From Candidatus Thalassarchaeaceae archaeon (lineage in GTDB: Archaea > Thermoplasmatota > Poseidoniia > Poseidoniales > Thalassarchaeaceae): a DNA stretch of 56,179 bases. Shown one piece after another: positions 26,254-34,427 of the stretch (positions are counted from its first letter, which is position 1; every line of letters starts with the position of its first letter). The notes beneath the pieces are model-generated. The model worked only from the letters and a program-made list of their open reading frames with translations, had not been told where the DNA came from and made no database searches. Both the position numbers and the translations under genes were made by a program. The stretch lies in NCBI GenBank assembly GCA_023700255.1, contig JAJPRD010000007.1, positions 1 to 56,179 of the forward strand, read 5' to 3'.

Positions 26254-26408
26254 AAGGAGAGCTCCCCTCAGCGTTTCTGACTAATATGAGCCCCCTTATC
26301 AATGCGACGGATAAGAGATATGAAATTTATTGATAACTAGATAAAATACGCTGTGGGATAATATTTTACTAGATAAGTCAAAGAACACCTCCCAGACGCG
26401 TTATCTTA

Positions 26409-26810
26409 GTGAAGCAAGAAAGTAGCGAGCCAAAATGGATTGAAATGCCTAGTTTACCTAACTATAGCAATAATTCAATAGAGGCTGAACAGGATTATCA
26501 TGACTTAGGTGAAAGGTATCCTCAGGCACCGGTTCCAACACACTCAGGGGATACAATAATTCATAGAGCAATTCTTGAAGATATTACTGGTTTAGAAGAA
26601 ATCATGAACTGGATTTCAGAAGGTGATATTACAATAGTGGAAATGAGTGGAATGATCAATCGCGAGGTAGAACTTCAAATGGCAGTTTCAAAATTACAAA
26701 AATTTGTAGAAAATGAAATGAAAGGAACTGTTTTCGGCCTAGGGCATAATCGTTTACTTCTATTACCTCCAAGTTATGGTACTAAAAAGGCTGATATAAA
26801 TCCAAGATGA
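26409..26810 (+). CDS. sepF: Cell division protein SepF (archaeal)
   Basis: SepF anchors FtsZ to the membrane in archaea that lack FtsA. The 133-residue protein begins at GTG 26409 with a short N-terminal region containing hydrophobic residues, then a linker. The SepF core has HRAILEDITGLEEIMNWISEGDITIVEMSGMINREVELQMAVSKLQKFVENEMKGTVFGLGHNRLLLLPP. The core phrases match archaeal SepF (ALTLRDLTDLEEVKNEV..G.IVIV.I..L...V..L..FV...GG....G..RI..TP). It is followed 9 bases later by zpr1. No ftsZ is in the window. Confidence 0.88.
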   Translation: MKQESSEPKWIEMPSLPNYSNNSIEAEQDYHDLGERYPQAPVPTHSGDTIIHRAILEDITGLEEIMNWISEGDITIVEMSGMINREVELQMAVSKLQKFVENEMKGTVFGLGHNRLLLLPPSYGTKKADINPR

Positions 26811-26819
26811 GGGGGCCTT

Positions 26820-27416
26820 ATGGAAAGTACTGTCGAACAACCCTGCCCTATCTGTTTTTCAGAAAAAGGGCTAACTATGATTGCTCATAGTTCAGAGATA
26901 CCATACTTTGGCGAGCATACACAATTAACTATTTTATGCCCATCTTGTGGCTGGAGACATACTGATTTCATTCCTGCAGAAGGGAAGAAACCAGGGGCTT
27001 GGAGCTTAGACATAGATGATGTAAATATGCTGACAGTTCGAATAATTAGGTCATCATCATGTACTGTAAAAATAAATGATTTAGGATTAGAAGTAGAACC
27101 TGGAGGAGCTACCACGGGATATGTTTCAAATATTGAAGGAGTATTAAATAGGTTTGAAGACGCTATTCAATTAATGTATAGGCAATCTAAATCAGATGAC
27201 GATACAGATACTATTGAAAAGTGTGAAAAATTATTAGAGAAAATCGAGTTAGTTAAAAATGGAAAATTGAGTGTAAATATCACACTCTTAGATCCTATGG
27301 GGCATAGCCAGATTCTGCATGAAAAGGCAGTCCCAAGAGATTTGACTGAAAATGAATTAGAACATTTAGAAGTGGGACCATCAATCCCTGTATTTAGTTC
27401 AGAAGATTTAGATTAA
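26820..27416 (+). CDS. zpr1: ZPR1 zinc-finger domain protein
   Basis: An archaeal ZPR1-like protein of 198 residues. The zinc finger is CPICF...CPSCGW with a 28-residue loop holding SSEIPYFGEHTQLTI. This is followed by the ZPR1 beta domain with VRIIRSSSCTVKINDLGLEVEPGGATTGYVSNIEGVLNRF and LLDPMGHSQIL. In eukaryotes ZPR1 binds translation elongation factor 1A and helps it fold. The archaeal role may be similar. The start ATG at 26820 follows a GAGGGGGCC stretch, a strong Shine-Dalgarno. The stop codon abuts the trpS stop codon (TAACTA). Confidence 0.88.
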   Translation: MESTVEQPCPICFSEKGLTMIAHSSEIPYFGEHTQLTILCPSCGWRHTDFIPAEGKKPGAWSLDIDDVNMLTVRIIRSSSCTVKINDLGLEVEPGGATTGYVSNIEGVLNRFEDAIQLMYRQSKSDDDTDTIEKCEKLLEKIELVKNGKLSVNITLLDPMGHSQILHEKAVPRDLTENELEHLEVGPSIPVFSSEDLD

Positions 27417-28799
27417 CTATCTTGAATCTGGAGATATGAAATCATCAATCCTATCTGACCATTGGTCTCTTTTTTCTGAAAGATCAGTTAACCAATCAGA
27501 GGCTTTGTCGATACAAATTTGTTTGATTTCTCCAGCCAATAATCTGCCTGACTCGTAATCTCTACCAATTGAAGACAGCTCACTATCACTCTCTTCGAAA
27601 AAGAATTGAAGGTATTGATAAGCGACATCTTTCGATAAATCCCCACCTAATCTTCTATGCTCTTCGATTGTAGCTTGCCCTCCACTATATGCACGCTTGA
27701 CTTTCTTTGACATTTGTTCAATTGTATCGCTCATAAATATAGTGGTTTCGGGTTTAGATGAAGACATTTTATCTCCAGTCATACCAACTGCAAATCGATG
27801 ATATGTAGAACAAGGAGGCATTAATCCCATCCCCCCCATCTCTCTCTCAAGAGATAGTAATGAAATTTTAATTCTAGATTTATCTCCGAATGTAGCACCA
27901 GGGAGTTCTATCGTACCATGCTTAGGATTAGCTAAAATGTCTGCAAATCCAAGTTTAGATAGTGACAGTTTAAGTTTCTCGAAAATTGAGGAACGGACTT
28001 GGCGGTTAACTCCACCAGATTCTGAAACACCCATTTGAATTTTGTTTTCGTCTTGAATTGATAAACCAATTATTAAACCGCCACTCTTCCTTTCCTTAAG
28101 ATTAAACCAATTTGTTTTACCTGCTAACCCCCTTGTAAGCCTTATATGAGGGTCTTGATCAACACCTACTGGGACGACAATTGGCCTCAAACCGCCATAT
28201 TCATCTAATTGTGGATGCAATATATCGCCTGCTTGTATTAGAGGTGCTTGAACATGAGCAAGGTTGGTGTCCCCTGAGAACCCATATATTGCTTCGAATT
28301 CAGAGAGATTAGTTTTTTTACCTAACATAAAACCAAGACGCTGAACATCTGGCCTCATACTTTGAAAGTACACATTGGTTTTTTCGGGATCAAGACCTAA
28401 TGCTGCATAATTATGAATATACTCTGACAATGCAATTCTACGGCCTTCTTCCAAAGATACACCTCGTGTAGCAAGAGATTCTAAATCTGCCACTGTTACA
28501 GTAATGTCACCACCATGGTCTTGAAACCATTTAACTTGCTCAATAACCATGCTATGACCTAGATGCATTTTACCACTTGGCATCAGCCCAGTTAATACTC
28601 CAAAATTATCACCTCTATGAATTGAATCTAAAATAACATCAAAGTCTCTGTGTGCGAAAACTATACCCCTACGATGTAATTGATTAGGGTTAGGTATTTT
28701 AGAAATTTCAACCTCACTTAGGCCAAAATTATCCCTAATTCTAGTATAATCTGTTGACTGTTGAGATGACCATGGGTCTATCCGAGACTCACCAACCAT
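27417..28799 (-). CDS. trpS: Tryptophanyl-tRNA synthetase (archaeal/eukaryotic type)
   Basis: Charges tRNA-Trp. The N terminus RIDPWSSQQSTDYTRIRDNFG is the archaeal/eukaryotic extension. The HIGH-type motif is PSGKMHLGHS, and the KMSKS loop is GDKMSSSKPET. Also typical are FGVLTGLMPSG, VTVADLESLATRG, QAPLIQAGDILHP and VPVGVDQDPHIRLTRG. At 460 residues it is a full-length class I enzyme. ATG 28799 is followed by the expected start. It is convergent with zpr1 without a gap. Confidence 0.96.
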   Translation of the reverse strand: MVGESRIDPWSSQQSTDYTRIRDNFGLSEVEISKIPNPNQLHRRGIVFAHRDFDVILDSIHRGDNFGVLTGLMPSGKMHLGHSMVIEQVKWFQDHGGDITVTVADLESLATRGVSLEEGRRIALSEYIHNYAALGLDPEKTNVYFQSMRPDVQRLGFMLGKKTNLSEFEAIYGFSGDTNLAHVQAPLIQAGDILHPQLDEYGGLRPIVVPVGVDQDPHIRLTRGLAGKTNWFNLKERKSGGLIIGLSIQDENKIQMGVSESGGVNRQVRSSIFEKLKLSLSKLGFADILANPKHGTIELPGATFGDKSRIKISLLSLEREMGGMGLMPPCSTYHRFAVGMTGDKMSSSKPETTIFMSDTIEQMSKKVKRAYSGGQATIEEHRRLGGDLSKDVAYQYLQFFFEESDSELSSIGRDYESGRLLAGEIKQICIDKASDWLTDLSEKRDQWSDRIDDFISPDSR

Positions 28800-28897
28800 A
28801 TGTCGTCGTGTGCAAAGCCCTCAATCAAGGCTACGCATGAAACATTACGAATGTGCCCAACTACTATGGACAGTGGCCACAGCCGAGAGATGAGAAT

Positions 28898-29953
28898 ATG
28901 ACCACTATACACTGCTTAGGTTCGGGACTCGTTGGGTCTTTTGTCATCAAAGAATTATTATCGGAAGGGATGAAAATAAATGTCGTAGATATAGAAAAGA
29001 AAACATATCATATCAAACACGACTTAGTTACAATACATGTTAAAGATGCATACACATATTGTCAAGAAATAACAAATACCAATGACTTATTCATAAATAT
29101 GCTACCCGGAAGTTTAGGTCATAAAGTTACAAAATTATTAGTTTCAAAGGGGAAAAACATAGTAGATTTAAGTTTTAGTGAAAATACACCAGAAGTATTA
29201 CATAAATCTGCTATGAAATCTGGCGCAAAAGTCCTCTGGGACGTAGGTATTGCGCCTGGTTTTTCGAATATGTTAATCTCATATGCTGCAAGAATAGGAG
29301 AAGGGATAGTTAATGCTGAAGTCAGAGTTGGAGGTAATCCCATTGAAACGGATGAAAAATGGAGTTACATGGCTCCTTTTTCACCTAATGATGTGATTGC
29401 AGAGTATACTCGTCCAGCAAGGATAATAAAAGATAGAAAAATTTGTATTTTACCAGCATTGAGTGAAATACATAAAATCAATGTCAAACAAAGGGGAATA
29501 ATGGAAGCATTTCTTACTGATGGATTAAGAAGTTTACTTTACACAATACCTGCAAATGACATGAATGAATATACAGTTAGATGGCCAGGACACATTCAAA
29601 AATTCATTGAAGAAAGAAATGCTGGAATATTAGATTTGGAGGAACTAATTAAGAAATGGAAATTTGATGCAAAACGTAAAGAATTTACATGGATGGAAAT
29701 TAAAGTAGAGTGCAATAATGGTGAAAAAATGTCTTGGACTATATACGATGAAGGAATGAATGGAGACTCATCAATGGCTAGAACCACTGGATTAGTAACT
29801 TCATCATGCATAAAACAATGGTTAAGGGATGAAAATCTCATATCTGAAGGAGTTCACCCACCTGAAAGTCTATCGAATGAAGTGATATTTAATGTGTTGC
29901 AGACTCTAAGAGATGAAGGAGTTATTATTGAGGGCCCAGATATTAGATTTTAA
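28898..29953 (+). CDS. Saccharopine dehydrogenase-like NAD(P) oxidoreductase
   Basis: ATG 28898 is chosen for its GAGATGAG Shine-Dalgarno-like context and because the Rossmann motif TIHCLGSGLVGSFVIKELL follows at once. The frame upstream to 28853 looks noncoding. Next come INMLPGSLGHKVTKLLVSKGKNIVDLSF and DVGIAPGFSNMLISYAA, patterns of the saccharopine/lysine dehydrogenase family, then a C-terminal region with a TTGL-type motif (ARTTGLVTSSCIKQWL). Members act in lysine breakdown or synthesis, or on carboxynorspermidine; the substrate is not clear here. 351 residues. The family is firm, the reaction is not. Confidence 0.82.
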   Translation: MTTIHCLGSGLVGSFVIKELLSEGMKINVVDIEKKTYHIKHDLVTIHVKDAYTYCQEITNTNDLFINMLPGSLGHKVTKLLVSKGKNIVDLSFSENTPEVLHKSAMKSGAKVLWDVGIAPGFSNMLISYAARIGEGIVNAEVRVGGNPIETDEKWSYMAPFSPNDVIAEYTRPARIIKDRKICILPALSEIHKINVKQRGIMEAFLTDGLRSLLYTIPANDMNEYTVRWPGHIQKFIEERNAGILDLEELIKKWKFDAKRKEFTWMEIKVECNNGEKMSWTIYDEGMNGDSSMARTTGLVTSSCIKQWLRDENLISEGVHPPESLSNEVIFNVLQTLRDEGVIIEGPDIRF

Positions 29954-29959
29954 TAAGTA

Positions 29960-31051
29960 TCATAATGATTGATCTCTACTTACAAGCCACCTAATTGTCA
30001 AAGGAGTGGCGATTAGTACACCTATAGCAATAATTGGTAATCTCCAATCCATTTCTAACGCAGAAGGCCTTTCTATTAGCCAAGTAAAAATCAATGGTGA
30101 ATCATAAAAATCGGAAGCCCATTCATGAAGATTAGTGACATGATGGCCAACAATAGTGACACTATGGTGTAAGCCATTAAATGTTTGAATAGGTTGATGT
30201 GAAGAATTATGATCATTATCAAACAATATTGTAATTGTATCACCGGCTGTGATTGTTAGCAATAATCCCTGATCAACATCCCTCCAACCATTTTGTAGAG
30301 TCTTAATCTCAGGTTGTAATACTGGATAAGAATTATCATGCAAATCTGTAATTGAAATTATTGAAGATGATGTTTGAATCATTATACTACCTGGAACTTG
30401 CCATTTAGTATCTGAAGATTCAGTTAAACTAACAGTCAATGATTTACCTGAACCATCCACAGTAATTAAAGAACTAGATAATTGATGATTATACCATTCA
30501 CCCCAAGTAGTATACCATACATCTTGATTTTCTAGAAATTCTATAGCATCCTTATCCTCTCTAACTTTAAGATCAAAGATTCTAGCTTCCCAATATATCG
30601 ACACCAGAGAATCTCTATCTGCTGATTCTAATAAGCTAATATTAGCAGCATTTTTTTCTATACTACCACCATTCCTTTGAATAACGAACATATCATCAAC
30701 ATCTGTTTTTAAATTATCTCCTAAAATAATAAAACCAGATTCTTTAAGTGAAGAAATTGTCGAATTATCTATTATATCAGGCACACCAAAAGATATTGGT
30801 TCAGAGCCCCACTTAGAGGAATTAGTATGTTGAGTAATATATTTTTTACATGACTCTATTATTGAATTATCTTCATTTATATTTATCCCTTCATACCCAT
30901 GGCAAGCAAATTCGTCACCATGTTCTAATCTCTCGGGACCAATTAAATTCCATAACCAATTATCATCATCCCAATCAGCAGCAACTGCTGGGGAGATTAA
31001 AGGAGTGACGAATATTAGAAGTAAAATTAGACCCTTATACCGTATCTCCAT
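29960..31051 (-). CDS. Secreted membrane-anchored protein, unknown function
   Basis: ATG 31051 gives a clean signal peptide (YKGLILLLIFVTPLISPAVAA, cleavage after AVAA). The roughly 300-residue exterior part is rich in Trp, Ser and acidic residues, with two cysteines early (EFACHGYEG, IIESCKKY) that could pair. It has beta-strand character and a late segment LHHSVTIVGHHVTNLHEW with clustered histidines, which could bind metal. A C-terminal membrane helix (LPIIAIGVLIATPLTIRWLV) anchors it. There is no known domain. It is divergent from plsC, sharing a 77-base region. Confidence 0.7.
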   Translation of the reverse strand: MEIRYKGLILLLIFVTPLISPAVAADWDDDNWLWNLIGPERLEHGDEFACHGYEGININEDNSIIESCKKYITQHTNSSKWGSEPISFGVPDIIDNSTISSLKESGFIILGDNLKTDVDDMFVIQRNGGSIEKNAANISLLESADRDSLVSIYWEARIFDLKVREDKDAIEFLENQDVWYTTWGEWYNHQLSSSLITVDGSGKSLTVSLTESSDTKWQVPGSIMIQTSSSIISITDLHDNSYPVLQPEIKTLQNGWRDVDQGLLLTITAGDTITILFDNDHNSSHQPIQTFNGLHHSVTIVGHHVTNLHEWASDFYDSPLIFTWLIERPSALEMDWRLPIIAIGVLIATPLTIRWLVSRDQSL

Positions 31052-31128
31052 GACTCTCGGAATAGGAAACAAGAAATGAACCCTTGTGAGCCTTATGGAA
31101 AGCAATAAGGGTGAAGTATAACCGCGAC

Positions 31129-31908
31129 ATGAATATCATGCTCTCAGATAGTAGTTTAAGTTCCATATCTGAGTTAGTTGGTTTATCAGGTACAGGAGAG
31201 GATTTTTCTACACCTTTGATGTATAAATTTCTATTATTTATTTTACCCGCACCCTTCAGAGTCTTTACGAATATACATTATCACGGATTAGAAAGAATCC
31301 CAAAAAAAAAATCAATGATTTTTGTAGCTAATCATACATCTCACGTTGATCCATTTGTGAAGATAATTGCAGCAAGAAGACCTATACATTATCTTGCAAA
31401 ACAAGAACACTTCGAATCACAAGCAACTAAAATTTTGATGAAAAGTACTGGTCAAATTGAAACTACAAGAGAAAATGGAGCTAAACACGCATTATCTCGA
31501 GCAGTAGATGTATTAGATTCGGGTGCAGCAATAGGGATTTTCCCTGAAGGAACTAGATCAAGAAATGAAAAAGCGCCATTTTTACAAAAAGGAAAAACTG
31601 GTGTAGCGAGGTTAGCTGCTCGATTCCCAAACTCATCAATAATTCCGTTGTCAATAATTGGAGCAAGAGGATTCATGAAGCCCGGCAGTTTAATTATTAG
31701 ACCATGGAAGAGAATCGACATTTACGTAGGAATGCCAATAACGTTTGCAGAATGGGTATCGAGCCCTTTAGGTGGAGATTTAGATGATGAAAAAATCAAT
31801 AAATTATTACTTGAAGATGAAAAAATGAAAATGGATAAAATGAAAATAATATTCAGAAAATTGACTGATCAAATCATTGAAACTTTACGTGTGAATGGTG
31901 CACCTTGA
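31129..31908 (+). CDS. plsC: PlsC-like 1-acylglycerol-3-phosphate acyltransferase
   Basis: Acyltransferases of this family move fatty acyl groups to lysophosphatidate. The first motif, NHTSHVDPFV, has the catalytic His and Asp (NHxxxxD). The second is QIETTRENGA, the third FPEGTRSRNEKAPFLQKGKTG, and the fourth region is SIIPLSIIGARG. One hydrophobic stretch before the catalytic motif (YKFLLFILPAPFRVF) fits membrane attachment. ATG 31129 is chosen; GTG 31111 would add six residues. Archaea mostly make ether lipids, so the acceptor here may differ from bacterial lipids. The gene precedes thyA by 54 bases. Confidence 0.85.
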   Translation: MNIMLSDSSLSSISELVGLSGTGEDFSTPLMYKFLLFILPAPFRVFTNIHYHGLERIPKKKSMIFVANHTSHVDPFVKIIAARRPIHYLAKQEHFESQATKILMKSTGQIETTRENGAKHALSRAVDVLDSGAAIGIFPEGTRSRNEKAPFLQKGKTGVARLAARFPNSSIIPLSIIGARGFMKPGSLIIRPWKRIDIYVGMPITFAEWVSSPLGGDLDDEKINKLLLEDEKMKMDKMKIIFRKLTDQIIETLRVNGAP

Positions 31909-31962
31909 GTGACTTATGGAGAGTATCATTCAAAGACTGTCGTCTAAACCGCTAACATCACT

Positions 31963-32757
31963 ATGGAACAGTATCTAGATTTTTTGCGGCGAATCCTAGA
32001 GGATGGAGGTGAAAAGGGTGACAGAACCGGAACCGGAACTAAATCAATATTCGGACACCAAATGCGCTTTGATTTGTCAAAAGATTTTCCAGCAATAACA
32101 ACAAAAAAAGTACATTGGCCAAGTATTATTCATGAACTATTATGGATATTATCTGGAGATACTAATATCAGTTATTTACAAGAAAATAAAGTCAGAATAT
32201 GGAATGAGTGGGCGGATGAAAATGGAGATTTGGGACCCGTTTATGGCGAACAATGGAGAAAATGGATCTCTAATGACGGAGAAGTAATTGATCAAATAAA
32301 AAATGCTATAGAACTCATAAAAGTAAATCCTGAGTCAAGAAGAATTATTGTTTCAGCATGGAATGTAGGTGAATTAGATAAAATGGCGCTAATGCCTTGT
32401 CATGCATTTTTCCAATTTTACGTCCGTGATGGGAAATTATCATGCCAATTATATCAAAGGAGTGCAGATGTATTCTTAGGAGTACCTTTCAATATATCAT
32501 CCTACAGCTTACTAACTTACATGATGGCACAAGTTTGTGAACTTGAACCAGGTGAATTCATATGGACAGGAGGAGATTGCCATCTGTACAATAATCATCT
32601 TGAACAAGCAAAACTTCAGGTTTCACGTAAGCCGCTCAAACTTCCAAAATTAATTCTAGACCCTGACATTCGTGATATTGATGATTTTACAGCAGATCAT
32701 ATAGAGATTGTAGATTATGAACATCATCCGCACATTTCTGCACCAATTTCCATATGA
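31963..32757 (+). CDS. thyA: Thymidylate synthase (ThyA type)
   Basis: Converts dUMP to dTMP using methylene-tetrahydrofolate. The catalytic cysteine is Cys146 in [64 protein letters not shown] and [12 protein letters not shown] are all standard ThyA motifs. Length of 264 residues matches the bacterial enzyme. It is followed 9 bases later by folA, which regenerates tetrahydrofolate from the dihydrofolate this reaction makes. This is the classical rather than the ThyX route. Confidence 0.97.
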   Translation: MEQYLDFLRRILEDGGEKGDRTGTGTKSIFGHQMRFDLSKDFPAITTKKVHWPSIIHELLWILSGDTNISYLQENKVRIWNEWADENGDLGPVYGEQWRKWISNDGEVIDQIKNAIELIKVNPESRRIIVSAWNVGELDKMALMPCHAFFQFYVRDGKLSCQLYQRSADVFLGVPFNISSYSLLTYMMAQVCELEPGEFIWTGGDCHLYNNHLEQAKLQVSRKPLKLPKLILDPDIRDIDDFTADHIEIVDYEHHPHISAPISI

Positions 32758-32766
32758 GGCATTATA

Positions 32767-33276
32767 ATGAAAGTTAAGATGATTGTTGCAATGGATGACC
32801 AGAGATTCATTGGAAAAAATGGAGAACTCCCTTGGAAATTGTCAGCAGATATGTCAAGATTTAGAAATTTAACTATTGCAGATGGTTATAATGCAGTAAT
32901 TATGGGTAGAAAAACTTGGGACTCATTGCCCGCAGCTTACAAACCACTTCCTGAAAGATTGAATATTGTCATGTCAAGAGATACAAGTTGGAAAGATGAA
33001 AAGGTAGAATCTGCACTCTATCCTGGAAGGGCTATAGAAATCGCTTATGCTAATGGATGTAATGAGTGTTGGATTATTGGGGGAGCACAAATTTACAACA
33101 TGTATCAAGATATGGTCGAAGAAATACATTTAACCATGGTTCACACATCTGAGAGTGGTAACATAAGTTTCCCTGAAATTGATTGGGGGAACTGGAAAGA
33201 GTCTGTAATTGAGAAAATACCAAAAGACGATAGAAATGAGCATAATACTACATATTCGATATGGGAAAAAAAGTGA
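32767..33276 (+). CDS. folA: Dihydrofolate reductase
   Basis: Reduces dihydrofolate with NADPH. The sequence begins MKVKMIVAMDDQRFIGKNGELPWKLSADMSRFR, with the substrate-binding Asp/Trp region. VIMGRKTWDSLP is the cofactor motif, and WIIGGAQIYNMYQDMVEEIHLT matches the glycine pair and IY of DHFR. 169 residues is the usual length. It is downstream of thyA with a short gap and upstream of the DUF2071 gene, all on the plus strand. Confidence 0.96.
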   Translation: MKVKMIVAMDDQRFIGKNGELPWKLSADMSRFRNLTIADGYNAVIMGRKTWDSLPAAYKPLPERLNIVMSRDTSWKDEKVESALYPGRAIEIAYANGCNECWIIGGAQIYNMYQDMVEEIHLTMVHTSESGNISFPEIDWGNWKESVIEKIPKDDRNEHNTTYSIWEKK

Positions 33277-33282
33277 CCATAT

Positions 33283-34014
33283 ATGAAAATCGGTCATTTG
33301 CCGTTCCCAATGCCGGAAAGAAAATATTCCCTAAAACAAAACTGGGCAAACCTCACATTTATGCATTGGGAAGTTGAACCAGATATTCTGAAACAGCACC
33401 TTCCAGAAGATTTAGAACTTGATTTATTTGATGGAAAGGCATATGTTGGGACAATTCCTTTCAATATGGAAAAGGTAAGGCCAAGAAACATGCCATCGAT
33501 ATCTTTTATCTCGAATTTCCCCGAGTTTAATATAAGGACATATGTCACTAAAAATGGTAAAAGTGGTGTATTCTTTCTGACTCTTGACGCACAGAGCCAT
33601 ATTACTTGCATATATGCACCGTTCGCTTATGGTCTCCCGTATAAATATGCTAAATGTAGCATTGAAATAAATGACAAAGGAGGATCGGTTTGGGAATCAA
33701 AAAGAATGAAGGATGGAATAGGATTGAAGGGTGAATCAATTGCTAATGGTCCTCTCCTCAAGGCAAAAAAAGGAAGTTTAGAGGAGTTTTTATTCGAAAG
33801 ATACTGCCTATATGTCAGCCATAAAGGTAAAACATGTAGAGCTTATACCTTTCATGAACCTTGGGAATATAGGGAAGCTGAAGTAATAATTGAAGAGAAT
33901 TCTTTAACAGAATTTTATGAACTAGGAATTACAAATGTCTTGGAACCAGAACTTGTACACGTCAGTAAAGGTGTTAAAGTACTAACATGGAGTATTGAAA
34001 AAACGGTGAAATAA
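33283..34014 (+). CDS. DUF2071 (YqjF-like) protein
   Basis: A 243-residue protein with the DUF2071 pattern: WANLTFMHWEVEPDILKQHLPEDLELDLFDGKAYVGTIPFNMEKVRPR, then FPEFNIRTYVTKNGKSGVFFLTLDA. The fold is related to acetoacetate decarboxylase, but the family function is not known. There is no signal peptide. It starts 6 bases after folA and ends 1 base before the DCC thiol protein, so all are likely one transcript. DUF2071 and DCC genes often occur together, though this is stated from general knowledge. Confidence 0.82.
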   Translation: MKIGHLPFPMPERKYSLKQNWANLTFMHWEVEPDILKQHLPEDLELDLFDGKAYVGTIPFNMEKVRPRNMPSISFISNFPEFNIRTYVTKNGKSGVFFLTLDAQSHITCIYAPFAYGLPYKYAKCSIEINDKGGSVWESKRMKDGIGLKGESIANGPLLKAKKGSLEEFLFERYCLYVSHKGKTCRAYTFHEPWEYREAEVIIEENSLTEFYELGITNVLEPELVHVSKGVKVLTWSIEKTVK

Positions 34015-34015
34015 A

Positions 34016-34405
34016 ATGAATGAAAATGACAAGTTGTTATTAGATGGTGAATGCGGTTTATGTAATCGTATTGCAATATTTTTATACCCACGTTTAAATT
34101 CTAATGGAAATTTAACTTTCATAAACAATGAAAGTGAAGAGGGGAAAAATATAATCAAAAATCTACCAATAGAAATGCAAGAAGCAGATACTGTTTACCT
34201 CATTAGAAATGAGAAAGCATACACTAGATCTGCTGCTGGTATTAGGTGTTTACTTTATCTCAAATGGTACTATAAATTATGGTATCCTTTTTTCTGGATT
34301 ATACCTATTCCATTAAGAGATTTAGCATATAAGATAATCTCAAAGAATAGACATAAAATATTTTCTAAACCAGATATTTGCATGATACCCCCAAATAACT
34401 CATGA
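34016..34405 (+). CDS. DCC-family thiol-disulfide oxidoreductase (DUF393)
   Basis: A 129-residue protein with the signature LLDGECGLCN, Cys13 and Cys16, at the N terminus. The body has NESEEGKNIIKNLP and a central TVYLIRNEKAYTRSAAGIRCLLYL, as in DCC-domain proteins. A hydrophobic stretch follows, YKLWYPFFWIIPIPLRDLAYKII, with the family RDLAYK phrase. Presumed thiol-disulfide chemistry, with no defined substrate. Last gene of the plsC-thyA-folA-DUF2071-DCC run. Confidence 0.85.
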   Translation: MNENDKLLLDGECGLCNRIAIFLYPRLNSNGNLTFINNESEEGKNIIKNLPIEMQEADTVYLIRNEKAYTRSAAGIRCLLYLKWYYKLWYPFFWIIPIPLRDLAYKIISKNRHKIFSKPDICMIPPNNS

Positions 34406-34427
34406 ATATTAGGTTTCAATAAGTGTA

